From positions 694,957 through 758,956 of the forward strand of contig KI542675.1 of assembly GCA_000496135.1 (NCBI GenBank): DNA of 64,000 nucleotides, written 5' to 3'. This DNA is from Thermoplasmatales archaeon E-plasma. GTDB lineage: Archaea; Thermoplasmatota; Thermoplasmata; Thermoplasmatales; Thermoplasmataceae. Below are positions 8,607-18,059 of this stretch, one piece after another. Below the pieces are notes generated by a model. The model was not told the origin of the DNA. It made no database searches and worked only from the letters and a program-made list of their open reading frames with translations. Numbering within the stretch: the stretch's first letter is position 1; each line of letters opens with the position of its first letter. A program made the position numbers and the translations under genes.

Positions 8607-10930
8607 GCAGGGTCTATGGAGCTTTAGCTGGAATTTTATTTATCATATCAGTTAGTATATTGTCCCTTCCATTCTTTTTTGGTATAGCTATATCTTCACT
8701 GATGATTCTTCTTTCATCAGCAATGTTTGAGGGGGGTGTATTATTTTTAATCCTGAGAAAGTCTTCCGACTTTCCCCATTATGGTTACAAGATTACTATG
8801 AATGTTATAACATGGTTCATAGTCACCTATTTTATTCTTAATCTTTTGATTGATTTTTCTTCCAGTACAAAATTTCCATCTGAAATTGGGAGTATAATTT
8901 CTGATTCTTTTCTTCTGTTGCCATTTACAGGCCTCATCAGTAGCATTGTCCCTTTTGTATATGCAATGAGCGCAGGAACCCCCATAAGAAACAAATACGC
9001 ATCTAAAGCACTGGTCATGGGTTCATTTACAGCACTTAATTTTATTCCATTCATGGTTTCAGGTTTAATCCTTCTTGATTCATTCAACACATTCTTCCAT
9101 GAGTTTATTATCATTGGAATACCTCTTGGAATTGCACAGGCTGCGGTGAACAAAGAGCACTTTAAGGGAGATTTAGCAAAATTTGCGGTACTGGAAAATT
9201 TATTAATCACGTCCATTGCCCTGAACAGTACAATTTTGTTTGTTAAGAGTGTTTCATTGTTTAGTCTGACCTTTCTTATCCCTCTTGAAGATTTTTTCGC
9301 CTCTGTTTTTATTCTAATCGTTCTTCTCTTTATACTTTTAAAATTTGTGAAGAGCCTGAATTCACCATATGCGATTCAGAAAATAGCTGCTGCCATTCCA
9401 CTGGTAATTTTATCATATCTCATCATGACTTATTTCAACTTCCTTCCGGATGTTTTCATATTAAATTCCTCAAATTATTCAATATTCACCGGTACCTCAT
9501 TCTTTTATAACTTTGTAAAGGCCCTGATTTTAATGTCAATAGTTATCCTCATAGGTAGAATTATCACACTCAGAGGTGCTAAATCAACCACAATTCTTGG
9601 ATTTACAACGATTGCAGTATTGCTTGGCTTATTTTTCGCCGGATATGATTCTAACAAGTTTCAGATACCGTTTATTGTGGGTCTTGGTTTGTCTGCTGCG
9701 GTTATTGCTTCAGCAGACGCCATTTCCATAGTGATAAAGGATAGAGCCCTTCCCGGGTACGATCTCATGAAAACCTCCACACCAAAACCAAAAACATCCG
9801 GACAGAAGAGTTCTGGAACTACAAATGGAGCATCCTCATCATCTCAGACTCCGCAGACCGTGTTGAATATTCCCAGGAGAGTTCCAGAAATGTGGTTGGG
9901 GCGAAATGTATCCGGTTACACAATGCAGAGTATAATCAGCAAAGATACCGGTTTTGCCTTTGTTATGAGGGGATCAAGGCCAAATGAACCTGATGTTGCA
10001 TTGAAGATTCTTAAACCTTATTCATCTGATGGCACAAAAATTGCCTTTGACAATGAATTTATAAGAAAATTTCTCACAGAATTCCAGAATGTGATGGTTC
10101 TAAATGGGAGGAAGTATGTTGTAAATATAATTGGTGTTACAGTAAAGACATACCCTGATGATAATACTAAAATGGAAAAATATCAGGAAAATCCTCCTGC
10201 AATAGTTATGGAGCTTCTTTTAGGAGGAAAATTGTCTGATCTGCCATTCAAATATACATCCAACGACGAAATGGAATTATTCTTCGAAATCTCCGTGAGG
10301 GTAAGTCAGGGGTTGCAGGATGCCCATGACCAGAAGGTTCTTCATGGGGATATTAAACCTGACAACATAATGTTTCTAAGTAAGAATGGAATGAATATAG
10401 CAAAGTATTCAAATTCACCCGCAGAGATTGCCAGTGCAATAAGGAAGGATCTGTTCATACCAAAAATAGTTGATTTTGGATCAGCCAAAGTGAGAGGCTT
10501 TGGTGAAACCGTTTTCTCCCAATTTTCCGTTCTCTATTCACCGCCGGAAATTCTACTTAATAATTATAACACTGATGAAACATATGATGTCTATGAATTT
10601 GGTCTTGTAATGTACTATATGCTGGCAGGATGCCTGAATGATTATAGACTCTCAAAGACATACGCTAAAAGGCAGGTATTCATTGAAAGTAAAGTAAACA
10701 CAAGCAGATTTTACAACGACAAAAACATGCTTTTCAATGATGTGAGCCTTTTTCCAATTGAGGATTTGCAGGGAATAAATCCCATGGTCAAGAAGCCTCT
10801 GAATTATATTATAATGAGGTGCATAGACATTGATCCTTCAAAGCGTTACAAGGATATGAAAGATGTGAAGAATGCCCTTATCCATTGTGCAAACAGGGAT
10901 TATGGTTATACAAGGGTGAGCAACGCATGA
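8603..10930 (+). CDS. Membrane-bound Ser/Thr protein kinase
   Basis: A 775-residue protein starting at ATG 8603, which overlaps the phosphatase stop as ATGA; an upstream in-frame ATG at 8582 is less likely. Residues about 1-385 hold roughly ten hydrophobic segments, followed by a Ser/Thr/Pro-rich linker (about 390-425) and a Hanks-type kinase domain (about 435-765). Catalytic elements are Lys468 in VALKIL, HGDIKPDN (His581-Gly-Asp583, with Gly replacing the Arg of HRD) and DFGSAK (Asp624), then SPPEIL in place of APE. A polytopic sensor-like N-terminus on a Hanks kinase is uncommon, since most have a single membrane helix. The following ATGA overlap with the surface-protein gene suggests the two products work together. 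Confidence 0.92.
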   Translation: MSRVYGALAGILFIISVSILSLPFFFGIAISSLMILLSSAMFEGGVLFLILRKSSDFPHYGYKITMNVITWFIVTYFILNLLIDFSSSTKFPSEIGSIISDSFLLLPFTGLISSIVPFVYAMSAGTPIRNKYASKALVMGSFTALNFIPFMVSGLILLDSFNTFFHEFIIIGIPLGIAQAAVNKEHFKGDLAKFAVLENLLITSIALNSTILFVKSVSLFSLTFLIPLEDFFASVFILIVLLFILLKFVKSLNSPYAIQKIAAAIPLVILSYLIMTYFNFLPDVFILNSSNYSIFTGTSFFYNFVKALILMSIVILIGRIITLRGAKSTTILGFTTIAVLLGLFFAGYDSNKFQIPFIVGLGLSAAVIASADAISIVIKDRALPGYDLMKTSTPKPKTSGQKSSGTTNGASSSSQTPQTVLNIPRRVPEMWLGRNVSGYTMQSIISKDTGFAFVMRGSRPNEPDVALKILKPYSSDGTKIAFDNEFIRKFLTEFQNVMVLNGRKYVVNIIGVTVKTYPDDNTKMEKYQENPPAIVMELLLGGKLSDLPFKYTSNDEMELFFEISVRVSQGLQDAHDQKVLHGDIKPDNIMFLSKNGMNIAKYSNSPAEIASAIRKDLFIPKIVDFGSAKVRGFGETVFSQFSVLYSPPEILLNNYNTDETYDVYEFGLVMYYMLAGCLNDYRLSKTYAKRQVFIESKVNTSRFYNDKNMLFNDVSLFPIEDLQGINPMVKKPLNYIIMRCIDIDPSKRYKDMKDVKNALIHCANRDYGYTRVSNA

Positions 10931-13900
10931 TAAAAAATCCATTCACAACGAAGATTCTGGTAATTGTTGTAATTATCGCATTTATTTTTATTGAAATAGC
11001 CGCAGGAATTGGAGCAAATAACAATATCATCAAAGTATCAGAAAAAGGAAATGACATGGTTCCTGACTTAACAGGCGGTAAAATCATAGTTTACTTTAAC
11101 GAGAGTGGTCTTGGTACAGGACTTGGAAGAACCTGGTCGGTGAATATAAACGGCATCAATTATGCATCCACAAACAGGACAATTATTTTTACAGGAACAG
11201 GCAATACCCAGTATGATTATTATATCCACAGTATACAGTGTGCCGCAACGACAAATTCAAGCGGGAGTTTCAATTCCAACGCAACATTTCACATTCATTT
11301 TTATCTTAAGCCTCAGTCAAATCCACTTAAGGTTCCAGAGCGAATAGTATCATATGTTCCAATAGCCATTGACAATAATCAGGTTAGCAGCACTCCAGAT
11401 AATTTCACTGAGTATATTGTTGTGAACAGCTCTCTCTATGCAAATTATGAAAACAGGAATCTGACCAATGTGGAATTCTTCAACAGTACTGGAGGAATAA
11501 TCCCAAGCTGGCTGGAATCAGGAAACAGTCCTCAGAGTGATTCAACGATCTACTGGCTCAGATTAAACAACAGCATCCATGGGCAATCCTCTTACTTTGT
11601 ATATATGGGATTTTCCAACCGGGGCGTTCAGTTAATGAATGGTATCTGGACGGGAGAATCACCATCTCTTACATCTTCATATGGATCACTTGACGACGGA
11701 TATCATGTTTTTTCATATTACTATAACTTCTCAGGAACTGTCATCAATACGGGGCAATGGATACTCAATCAGTCCTCAAACATACAGCAATATAATGGAA
11801 TTGGAGGTAAATTCAATGGTTCTGGTGGATATCTTGCCAGCAGAGTGCATGTCCCCTCAGGCTACATGGTCAATGAATTCGTAGCATCGTGCGGGGATGG
11901 TGACGATTTCGGTTTTTTAAATACTACAGAAGAGCCGGTATATATGGGATATAATGTTTCCCAGGGGATTTACATAAGACTCGCTTCCGTTAAGACCTAC
12001 CCCGATATGATAAATAAAACCATGGATGAACAGAACCCATCAGGAAATAGTTACGGAAGTTTTGTTAACAATGAGAATACTGTGGGAACGTATACTGTGG
12101 AAACATTGAATAAAAGTTCCACATTTGATTTTTTGAATTATGGAGTTGGAAATACATCGCAGCCAATAACCGGAATGAATGAAAATTATCCAATGAGTTT
12201 CGGAATAAATGGCAGGGGGACCGGCTTTGAAATTCGATGGATCAGTGTTTCCAGAACACCGCCAGATTATGTAATGCCTTACAATTTTGCAGCAAATGAA
12301 TCTGAAAACATTTCAAGGTCAGCCATGAGTTTTGTGGCTAAAGGCATTTCAGATAACGTTCAATGGGGTATATATATTAACAATCAACTGTTTCAGTCAA
12401 GTTCCAGATCCATAATATTGTATCTGACAAACGGGCATTATTCATTCTATGTGAAAGATAATCCATCTTATTCAATTTTTTACAATTTCAACGGGATAAG
12501 CGTATCAGGAGCAAATGAAACATATTATATTCAGTTTGTACCTGAAACATATTCGCTTATATTTAATGAGGCAGGTCTCTCTGGAGAGTCATGGTATGTT
12601 CAATTACTCAATGGCCAAAATTTTTCAATCGCTTCAAATCATCTCCTTTATATTTCAGCATCTGCTTATGCAGGGAAAAATTACAGTTTTAGTATTGGGA
12701 CCGACGTTGAAGGAGAAATACCAGTTCTGAACAACACACCACTTATTTCAGGTTCCAATTATGAATTGACAGTTAAATTTCAGAAACCTTATAACATTAC
12801 ATTCGTGGAGAGGGGTCTTGTGGCAAATTCAACGTGGTACCTTAACATAAGCAAGGTAGGTTCATATTCATCAAGTTCTGGAAAAAACATTACAATACCT
12901 CTGATTAACGGAACCTATAATTTCACTATTGGAACAACGTATAAAATTCTTCATTCTCCTGGCGGAAAGATTACAGTCAATGGTTTTCCATTTATCAGGT
13001 ACGTCAACTTTACAGATTTTAACTATACCGTAAACTTTTTTGAAAAAAATCTTTCCAACGGTATGTGGAGTGTAAATGTATCTGCCCTATGGTTTAAGGA
13101 ATCTGGATTTGGAACAAATATCTCATTTTATCTAACTAATGGAACTTATAATTATAATGCATCTTCCTCTAACAGATCATTTATTGGTCAAACAGGAACA
13201 TTTACCATCAATGGGAGTAATGAATCCGTTTACATAGAATTCCATGAACTATTCACAGTTAATTTCTTTAAGGTGAATTTGCCCTCTTCATCGGTGTGGA
13301 CCGTTATTATTAATAAAACAAAGCAAACTGGTGCTGGTGTAAATCTTACTTTCCATGAAATAAACGGCAGTTATGCATTTCATGCATATACTTCGAACCT
13401 TAATTTTTCCACAAATTATACTCAATATTTTACCGTTAAAGGAAGAAATTTTAAAATTAACGTAACTTTTGCCCAGGCATATAATGTAACATTTCAGGAG
13501 ACTGGTCTTGGGAGTGGAAAATGGTATGTTAATCTTTCTACCGAACTCTCTGCTAATGCAAGCAGCGGCCTAAAAATAATTCTGCATCTGATTAACGGAA
13601 AGTATAATTTCACTGTCCAGACCTCAAATAAAACATTCCGGGCAGAATATCTTCCGCACTTTACAGTTAATTCCAGAAGCATGAACGTTAACGTAACGTT
13701 TAAGATCGTGAAATTTAACGTTACATTCATGGAAGCAGATCTTTCCTCTGGTGTGTGGTTTGTCAATCTCACTGATAATTCTAATTCGGGAGCAATAGCT
13801 CCAGGGGGAAATTTCACTTTTGCTCTTACAAACGGAACATATTCTTATTCTGTGGAAACATCATATAAAAAAGAGAAGGCAGAGTATTATCCATCATTTG

Positions 13901-14661
13901 AAGTTAATGGGAGCAAACTCAACATCACCATAAATTTTTATGCAGTGAACTTTACTTTCTATTATAATATCATTTATGAATTATATCATAACTCTAAAAA
14001 TCCTAATCAGCTGTTTCCTGGTTCACAGATGCCATGGCATCTTAATATAAGGAGTACCACCGGGTCTTTCAGTCAAATATTTAATTCAGATTCTTCTGAA
14101 ATTAACATATCGCTTCAGAACGGAACTTATTCTTACACACTTAACTATCCATATAACATATTCAATATTACGAACGCGTCGGGAACATTTATCATAAACG
14201 GGAGTAATTTGCATATGTATTCCAATGTAAATGTTACCTATTACAAACTTATAATACATGAAACCGGGCTTTCTAATGTGGAGTGGGGAGCAGCAATCCA
14301 ATTGTCGGGGAGTTTATCAAACTATTTCCCCGTAAACCTAAACGAGTCTACTTCAAATAACACGATTGTTAGTTACCTGTTCAATGGAACATATTCCATA
14401 AACTTTGGCTTGTACAGTTTAAAGAGCCCCGCGTCCTATACATTTTTAAAAAGCGTTTCTTACAGTATGAGCGGAGAATTCAACCATACTTATGAACTTA
14501 ATATCAGCCTCACGCTTCCCCCGGGGCCGGAATCCATAGCTCCTGCCGGTTTTATTTCGTTGATTGGAAGTGAGAATTTCATTTTACCATTAGCTTTGAT
14601 TCTGTTGATTACAATTATAATTGTGCCAGTTGTCAGGGGAAGGTACCCGGGAGAGCCGTGA
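10927..14661 (+). CDS. Giant surface protein with DUF2341 and tandem thermopsin-type repeats
   Basis: 1244 residues from ATG 10927 (ATGA overlap with the kinase stop; an upstream ATG at 10885 is possible but lies inside the kinase). There is an N-terminal signal/anchor segment (about 5-30) and a C-terminal membrane helix (about 1213-1235) ending in a short basic tail, so most of the chain is outside. A DUF2341-like region (about 125-235: IPSWLESGNS ... SSYFVYMGFS) precedes at least six copies of an 80-90 residue beta repeat of the type F-x-E-x-GL-x5-W-x-V ... NGTYxFxI. Asn-x-Ser/Thr sequons are very frequent, implying heavy N-glycosylation. It is translationally coupled to a kinase and 3 bp from a membrane protease, so it may be a signal-sensing envelope protein rather than plain S-layer. 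Confidence 0.85.
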   Translation: MIKNPFTTKILVIVVIIAFIFIEIAAGIGANNNIIKVSEKGNDMVPDLTGGKIIVYFNESGLGTGLGRTWSVNINGINYASTNRTIIFTGTGNTQYDYYIHSIQCAATTNSSGSFNSNATFHIHFYLKPQSNPLKVPERIVSYVPIAIDNNQVSSTPDNFTEYIVVNSSLYANYENRNLTNVEFFNSTGGIIPSWLESGNSPQSDSTIYWLRLNNSIHGQSSYFVYMGFSNRGVQLMNGIWTGESPSLTSSYGSLDDGYHVFSYYYNFSGTVINTGQWILNQSSNIQQYNGIGGKFNGSGGYLASRVHVPSGYMVNEFVASCGDGDDFGFLNTTEEPVYMGYNVSQGIYIRLASVKTYPDMINKTMDEQNPSGNSYGSFVNNENTVGTYTVETLNKSSTFDFLNYGVGNTSQPITGMNENYPMSFGINGRGTGFEIRWISVSRTPPDYVMPYNFAANESENISRSAMSFVAKGISDNVQWGIYINNQLFQSSSRSIILYLTNGHYSFYVKDNPSYSIFYNFNGISVSGANETYYIQFVPETYSLIFNEAGLSGESWYVQLLNGQNFSIASNHLLYISASAYAGKNYSFSIGTDVEGEIPVLNNTPLISGSNYELTVKFQKPYNITFVERGLVANSTWYLNISKVGSYSSSSGKNITIPLINGTYNFTIGTTYKILHSPGGKITVNGFPFIRYVNFTDFNYTVNFFEKNLSNGMWSVNVSALWFKESGFGTNISFYLTNGTYNYNASSSNRSFIGQTGTFTINGSNESVYIEFHELFTVNFFKVNLPSSSVWTVIINKTKQTGAGVNLTFHEINGSYAFHAYTSNLNFSTNYTQYFTVKGRNFKINVTFAQAYNVTFQETGLGSGKWYVNLSTELSANASSGLKIILHLINGKYNFTVQTSNKTFRAEYLPHFTVNSRSMNVNVTFKIVKFNVTFMEADLSSGVWFVNLTDNSNSGAIAPGGNFTFALTNGTYSYSVETSYKKEKAEYYPSFEVNGSKLNITINFYAVNFTFYYNIIYELYHNSKNPNQLFPGSQMPWHLNIRSTTGSFSQIFNSDSSEINISLQNGTYSYTLNYPYNIFNITNASGTFIINGSNLHMYSNVNVTYYKLIIHETGLSNVEWGAAIQLSGSLSNYFPVNLNESTSNNTIVSYLFNGTYSINFGLYSLKSPASYTFLKSVSYSMSGEFNHTYELNISLTLPPGPESIAPAGFISLIGSENFILPLALILLITIIIVPVVRGRYPGEP

Positions 14662-14664
14662 CCT

Positions 14665-15276
14665 ATGGTAAAGCAGGATAGAATTTTGCTCGATCGGGAG
14701 GTTAAGGATTTCTTACTTGCCATAATGGTTCTTTTCACAGGATACGTAATTTCAATATATGTTGACACAAGATTTCCTCTGAGGTCTTTGCCACTTGTTC
14801 TGCTTGTAAGCCTTTTTTCCATAGTTCTGGCTTTCTCAGCACACGAGGGAGCTCACAGGTTTGTATCTGTCAGGCTTGGCGCAATAGCTTTCTTTAAGAA
14901 ATGGAATCTTGGTCTCCTGCTCATAATAGTATCATCTCTCCTGGGATCACTCTTTGCCACTGCGGGAGCCGTTCAATTTACCGGTATTACAGATAAGTCA
15001 AAGATAGGGAAATCCGCACTGGCCGGACCTGCAACAAATTTGATTATTGGATCTGCTGTCTTTGGTATCTATTTCATCAGCGGATTCAGTTCAGTGAGCC
15101 TTGCAGGATTTTTCCTCATTAATATCTATAGAATAAATTTGTGGTTAGGGTTGTTCAATATGATTCCCATACCTCCAATAGACGGTTCCAAGGTGTTCAT
15201 GTGGGATATTAAAATATTTATCATTGTCCTGGTGATTGCAATTGCCCTGAATGTTCTCTCCGGAACCTTTCTCTGA
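14665..15276 (+). CDS. M50-family (site-2-type) membrane metalloprotease
   Basis: A 203-residue protein with about five or six membrane segments. The zinc-binding HEGAH (His60, Glu61, His64) lies inside a hydrophobic segment, and the third ligand is the Asp of IPPIDGSKVF near residue 172, as in rhomboid-like S2P/M50 peptidases. It begins 3 bp after the surface-protein stop and ends the operon. Family members cut transmembrane segments of regulators, so the adjoining single-span surface protein or the kinase are obvious candidate substrates; that link is inference from gene order only. Confidence 0.88.
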   Translation: MVKQDRILLDREVKDFLLAIMVLFTGYVISIYVDTRFPLRSLPLVLLVSLFSIVLAFSAHEGAHRFVSVRLGAIAFFKKWNLGLLLIIVSSLLGSLFATAGAVQFTGITDKSKIGKSALAGPATNLIIGSAVFGIYFISGFSSVSLAGFFLINIYRINLWLGLFNMIPIPPIDGSKVFMWDIKIFIIVLVIAIALNVLSGTFL

Positions 15277-15598
15277 TATTCAATGAAAACTATGAGTTTA
15301 GACAGATTTTTTGTTATTCCTAACAAGGAATGCTTGTTCATAGGAGATCTAATTTTATGTTCCTATCACTGATAAGTATTTACGATATCTGTAGGCAAAG
15401 ATAACTATTAGTGATACATTAATATAGTATCGGTAAACACGGATACAAAAACGAATCAAAATCATGAGATAATTTATCAGTTTATACTTTGGAAATGCGC
15501 ATGGTTCCACCTGATACAAAAATAGAGTTGTAATAACCATGTATGCTTATATGTCTGCAAAACTAATTATTTGTAAAGAATATAATGAAAAGAGGGTA
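15277..15598. other. Intergenic, AT-rich
   Basis: About 320 bp with no supported gene or structured RNA. It should contain the terminator of the six-gene operon (short T-runs are present) and the promoter of the zinc-ribbon gene, but I cannot place either with confidence. Confidence 0.4.
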
Positions 15599-16267
15599 AT
15601 GCAATGCACAAATTGCGGAGCCAAAATGCCGGATGGATCTGTTTTCTGTCAGGCATGCGGACATAAGATGGTTTCCGATACTAATCAACATTCACAGATT
15701 CAGCATGAACAAAAAAATCTATCTCCCACAAGTCTGAAAGGGGCAGATAGCAGTTCACAGCTATTGAACCATTTAAATTACCTTTTCAGAAAAAGTGGCG
15801 CCATTTCAAAAAAGATCACGCAGAACGTTGAAACTGGCCTTGAAAATATGACTATTATTATTAGCGGGGGGATTCGCATAATATTTGCCTCCATCAACCT
15901 TACATCAATGTCAGATTCAGTTATGGAAAATCTTGTTCTGCAAAAATTCAGGTTTGATTCAACAGCAATATTTCTCATGGAGGGCGAAGCTAAAATAAAG
16001 CCCATGGGTTCAGAAGTAATCAATAAACTTTCCAGAAATGCAATTATTATTAAAAATGAAAGGGAAATTGGAGATAAAATTAAAGCCATACCAGATGGGT
16101 TATCTGAATACAATCTTCTAACGCGTGTTATGGAAATTTTTGGAATTAACCAGTCAGATGAAAACAGTTTTGTTTTGCAGGCGAAAGGGGGCAATGAAAT
16201 TTCAGCCATGGCTGATTCCTTAAGAGAAAAGATAAAATTTCTAAAGAAAAAGAACAACAATCCATAG
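15599..16267 (+). CDS. Zinc-ribbon protein of unknown function
   Basis: 222 residues from ATG 15599; in-frame ATGs upstream (15539, 15551) would add an unlikely 20-residue leader, and GAGGG precedes 15599. The N-terminus is a clear double-CxxC zinc ribbon (CTNCGAKMPDGSVFCQACG), followed by a Ser/Gln-rich linker and a soluble alpha/beta region (about 60-222) that I do not recognise. The ribbon resembles that of the zinc-ribbon/SHOCT protein at 23.0 kb and the FHA protein at 7.1 kb. It lies downstream of the signalling operon on the same strand, but 320 bp away, so membership is uncertain. Confidence 0.7.
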   Translation: MQCTNCGAKMPDGSVFCQACGHKMVSDTNQHSQIQHEQKNLSPTSLKGADSSSQLLNHLNYLFRKSGAISKKITQNVETGLENMTIIISGGIRIIFASINLTSMSDSVMENLVLQKFRFDSTAIFLMEGEAKIKPMGSEVINKLSRNAIIIKNEREIGDKIKAIPDGLSEYNLLTRVMEIFGINQSDENSFVLQAKGGNEISAMADSLREKIKFLKKKNNNP

Positions 16268-16309
16268 AATGGAAAAAAAGGATTCTTTCTTCACATTTAT
16301 AAGTTGGAC

Positions 16310-17119
16310 CTATTCTCTGGCTATCTCATTTTCATCATAAGATATCCAGTCACTCCAGCTTCCCACGTAAACTTTAGGATTGAGTCCAATCTTCTCCATT
16401 GCAAACAGATTTACGCAGGAAGTTACCCCGGATCCGCAATAAACTATTGAACCCTCAGGTATTTCTTTGAATATATTCTTGATCTTTGTTTCTTCTATAT
16501 AGTGATTATTGCTTAATAAATCTGAATAGGGTATGTTTATGGCATTTGGAATGTGTCCGGCTTTTCTGTCAATTGGTTCTTCTATTCCCCTGTATCTGAT
16601 TCTCTCTCTGCAGTCAATAAGTTTTCTTCCTTCCAGGTTTTTAACTTCGTCAACGCTTGCAATAATTTCACTGTTAATTTTTGGAATTATATCTCCATTC
16701 CCGGGCGGTGGGACTTCTGTTGAAAGATTGAATCCTGCTCTTACCCATTCCTGTATGCCGCCATCCAGAATAGAAACATTATCATGCCCCATATACTTCA
16801 GAAGGAACCATAATCTTGCGGAACCGGCCATTTGGTCATCATAAGCAACTACCATTGATTCTTTATGGACATTACTTTTTCTTAACAAATTTACAAATTC
16901 TCTTTCATCGGGTAGAGGATGTCTCCCGCCATGTGCACCTTTCCTTCCCGATAGATGCTCCTCCAGGTCCAGAAAATACGCTCCGGGAATATGTCCGTGA
17001 TCGTAGAATGATCTCCCTGCTTTTGGATCAGACAGTCTGAATCTGCAGTCAAAAATAACCAGATTTTTATCATTAAGATGATTCCTCAACCACTGAACAT
17101 CTACTATTCCATTACTCAT
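16310..17119 (-). CDS. Thiosulfate/3-mercaptopyruvate sulfurtransferase
   Basis: A 269-residue tandem rhodanese. The inactive N-terminal domain begins VDVQWLRNHL and includes DCRFRLSDPKAGRSFYDHGH; the C-terminal domain carries the active-site loop CGSGVTSC with the persulfide-forming Cys228. The loop sequence is nearer mercaptopyruvate than thiosulfate enzymes, but the two cannot be separated safely. I chose ATG 17119 because GGAG lies 5 bp upstream and the protein then starts at the usual family position. It is divergent from the methionine operon, whose sulfur metabolism it could complement. Confidence 0.9.
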   Translation of the reverse strand: MSNGIVDVQWLRNHLNDKNLVIFDCRFRLSDPKAGRSFYDHGHIPGAYFLDLEEHLSGRKGAHGGRHPLPDEREFVNLLRKSNVHKESMVVAYDDQMAGSARLWFLLKYMGHDNVSILDGGIQEWVRAGFNLSTEVPPPGNGDIIPKINSEIIASVDEVKNLEGRKLIDCRERIRYRGIEEPIDRKAGHIPNAINIPYSDLLSNNHYIEETKIKNIFKEIPEGSIVYCGSGVTSCVNLFAMEKIGLNPKVYVGSWSDWISYDENEIARE

Positions 17120-17206
17120 GAATCTCCATGATATAGTCAATATAAAAATATGGCACTTATTGGAAAAATATTACTATAGGTAATAAAATGTTAATAAACT
17201 ATTAAA

Positions 17207-18055
17207 TTGAGAAAGGAATCAAATGTCGTGGTATTGCTAAGAGAAACCCTGAACCAGAGGAAATTTGTACGATCATTTGAATTTGTTCCGGGAAAGCATC
17301 TTGGCATTGGTGACATGGAAAAGGTTGCAGAAAAGGTTTCCGGGCTTGTGGACGTCGTTACCGTTCCGGAAAATCCTCTGGGTAATCCTGGAATTGATCC
17401 CATTCTATCACTGTATGCATTATCAGAGAAGATGGATTTTATAGGAATCCCTCATTTGACCCCAAGGGATAAAAATTCTCTGCATCTGAAATCACAGGGA
17501 ATGAGTGCCTTGAAACTTGGAATTCGAAATTTCTTTGTTGTTTATGGCGATCCAATTGCACAGGGACAAAATTCAAAGGAGGTCAGGGAACTGGATGTTG
17601 TTGGTACCATAAAGACACTGAAGGAATCCAGACTCGAATTCAATGGAACCTCAGGAAGTATTGAAATGAATGTGGGAGCCGCCGCCAATCCACAAAGGGA
17701 AAACGAAATCCAGAATATCATCAGGAAACAGGAAGCAGGTGCAGATTTTTTTATCACCCAGGCTATATTTGATGCGGAATCCATGAAGGTTCAGTGGATA
17801 AAGGAACGGCAGCATAAAATCGTGGCAGGATTCATTCCTTTGAAAAAGAAACCGCAGATAGATATAATGAAGAGGATGGGTATCAGGTTCTCGGAGACAG
17901 TAGAAAAGCGCCTCGATAATTCCGATGATATACAGAATGAATCCTCAAGAATTATTCTGGAAATATTCGATGATATAAAGGAATCAATTAGCGGCATTCA
18001 CATCATGCCAATGGGACGGACAGATCTTGCCAAGACCATACTGGAGAGTGTTTAG
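17207..18055 (+). CDS. metF: Methylenetetrahydrofolate reductase-like (MetF) protein
   Basis: 282 residues with the MTHFR barrel pattern: FEFVPGKH near the start with a strand-end Glu, IPHLTPRDKN (residues about 84-93), VYGDPIAQGQ (about 113-122), and the AGADFFITQAIFD block (about 179-191) with the ADFxxTQ signature typical of the family. It should reduce the methylene form of the organism's C1-carrying pterin to the methyl form, feeding the methionine synthase genes that follow directly. The start is uncertain: TTG 17207 or GTG 17228 (behind AAGGA); no ATG is available in frame. The usual FAD-binding residues could not be checked in detail. Confidence 0.82.
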   Translation: MRKESNVVVLLRETLNQRKFVRSFEFVPGKHLGIGDMEKVAEKVSGLVDVVTVPENPLGNPGIDPILSLYALSEKMDFIGIPHLTPRDKNSLHLKSQGMSALKLGIRNFFVVYGDPIAQGQNSKEVRELDVVGTIKTLKESRLEFNGTSGSIEMNVGAAANPQRENEIQNIIRKQEAGADFFITQAIFDAESMKVQWIKERQHKIVAGFIPLKKKPQIDIMKRMGIRFSETVEKRLDNSDDIQNESSRIILEIFDDIKESISGIHIMPMGRTDLAKTILESV

Positions 18056-18059
18056 GGAA

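Noticed and set aside
5955-15276. Archaellum gene cluster expected next to arnA/arnB homologues
   Set aside because: No arl/fla gene is in the window, so the name Arn is used only for domain similarity.
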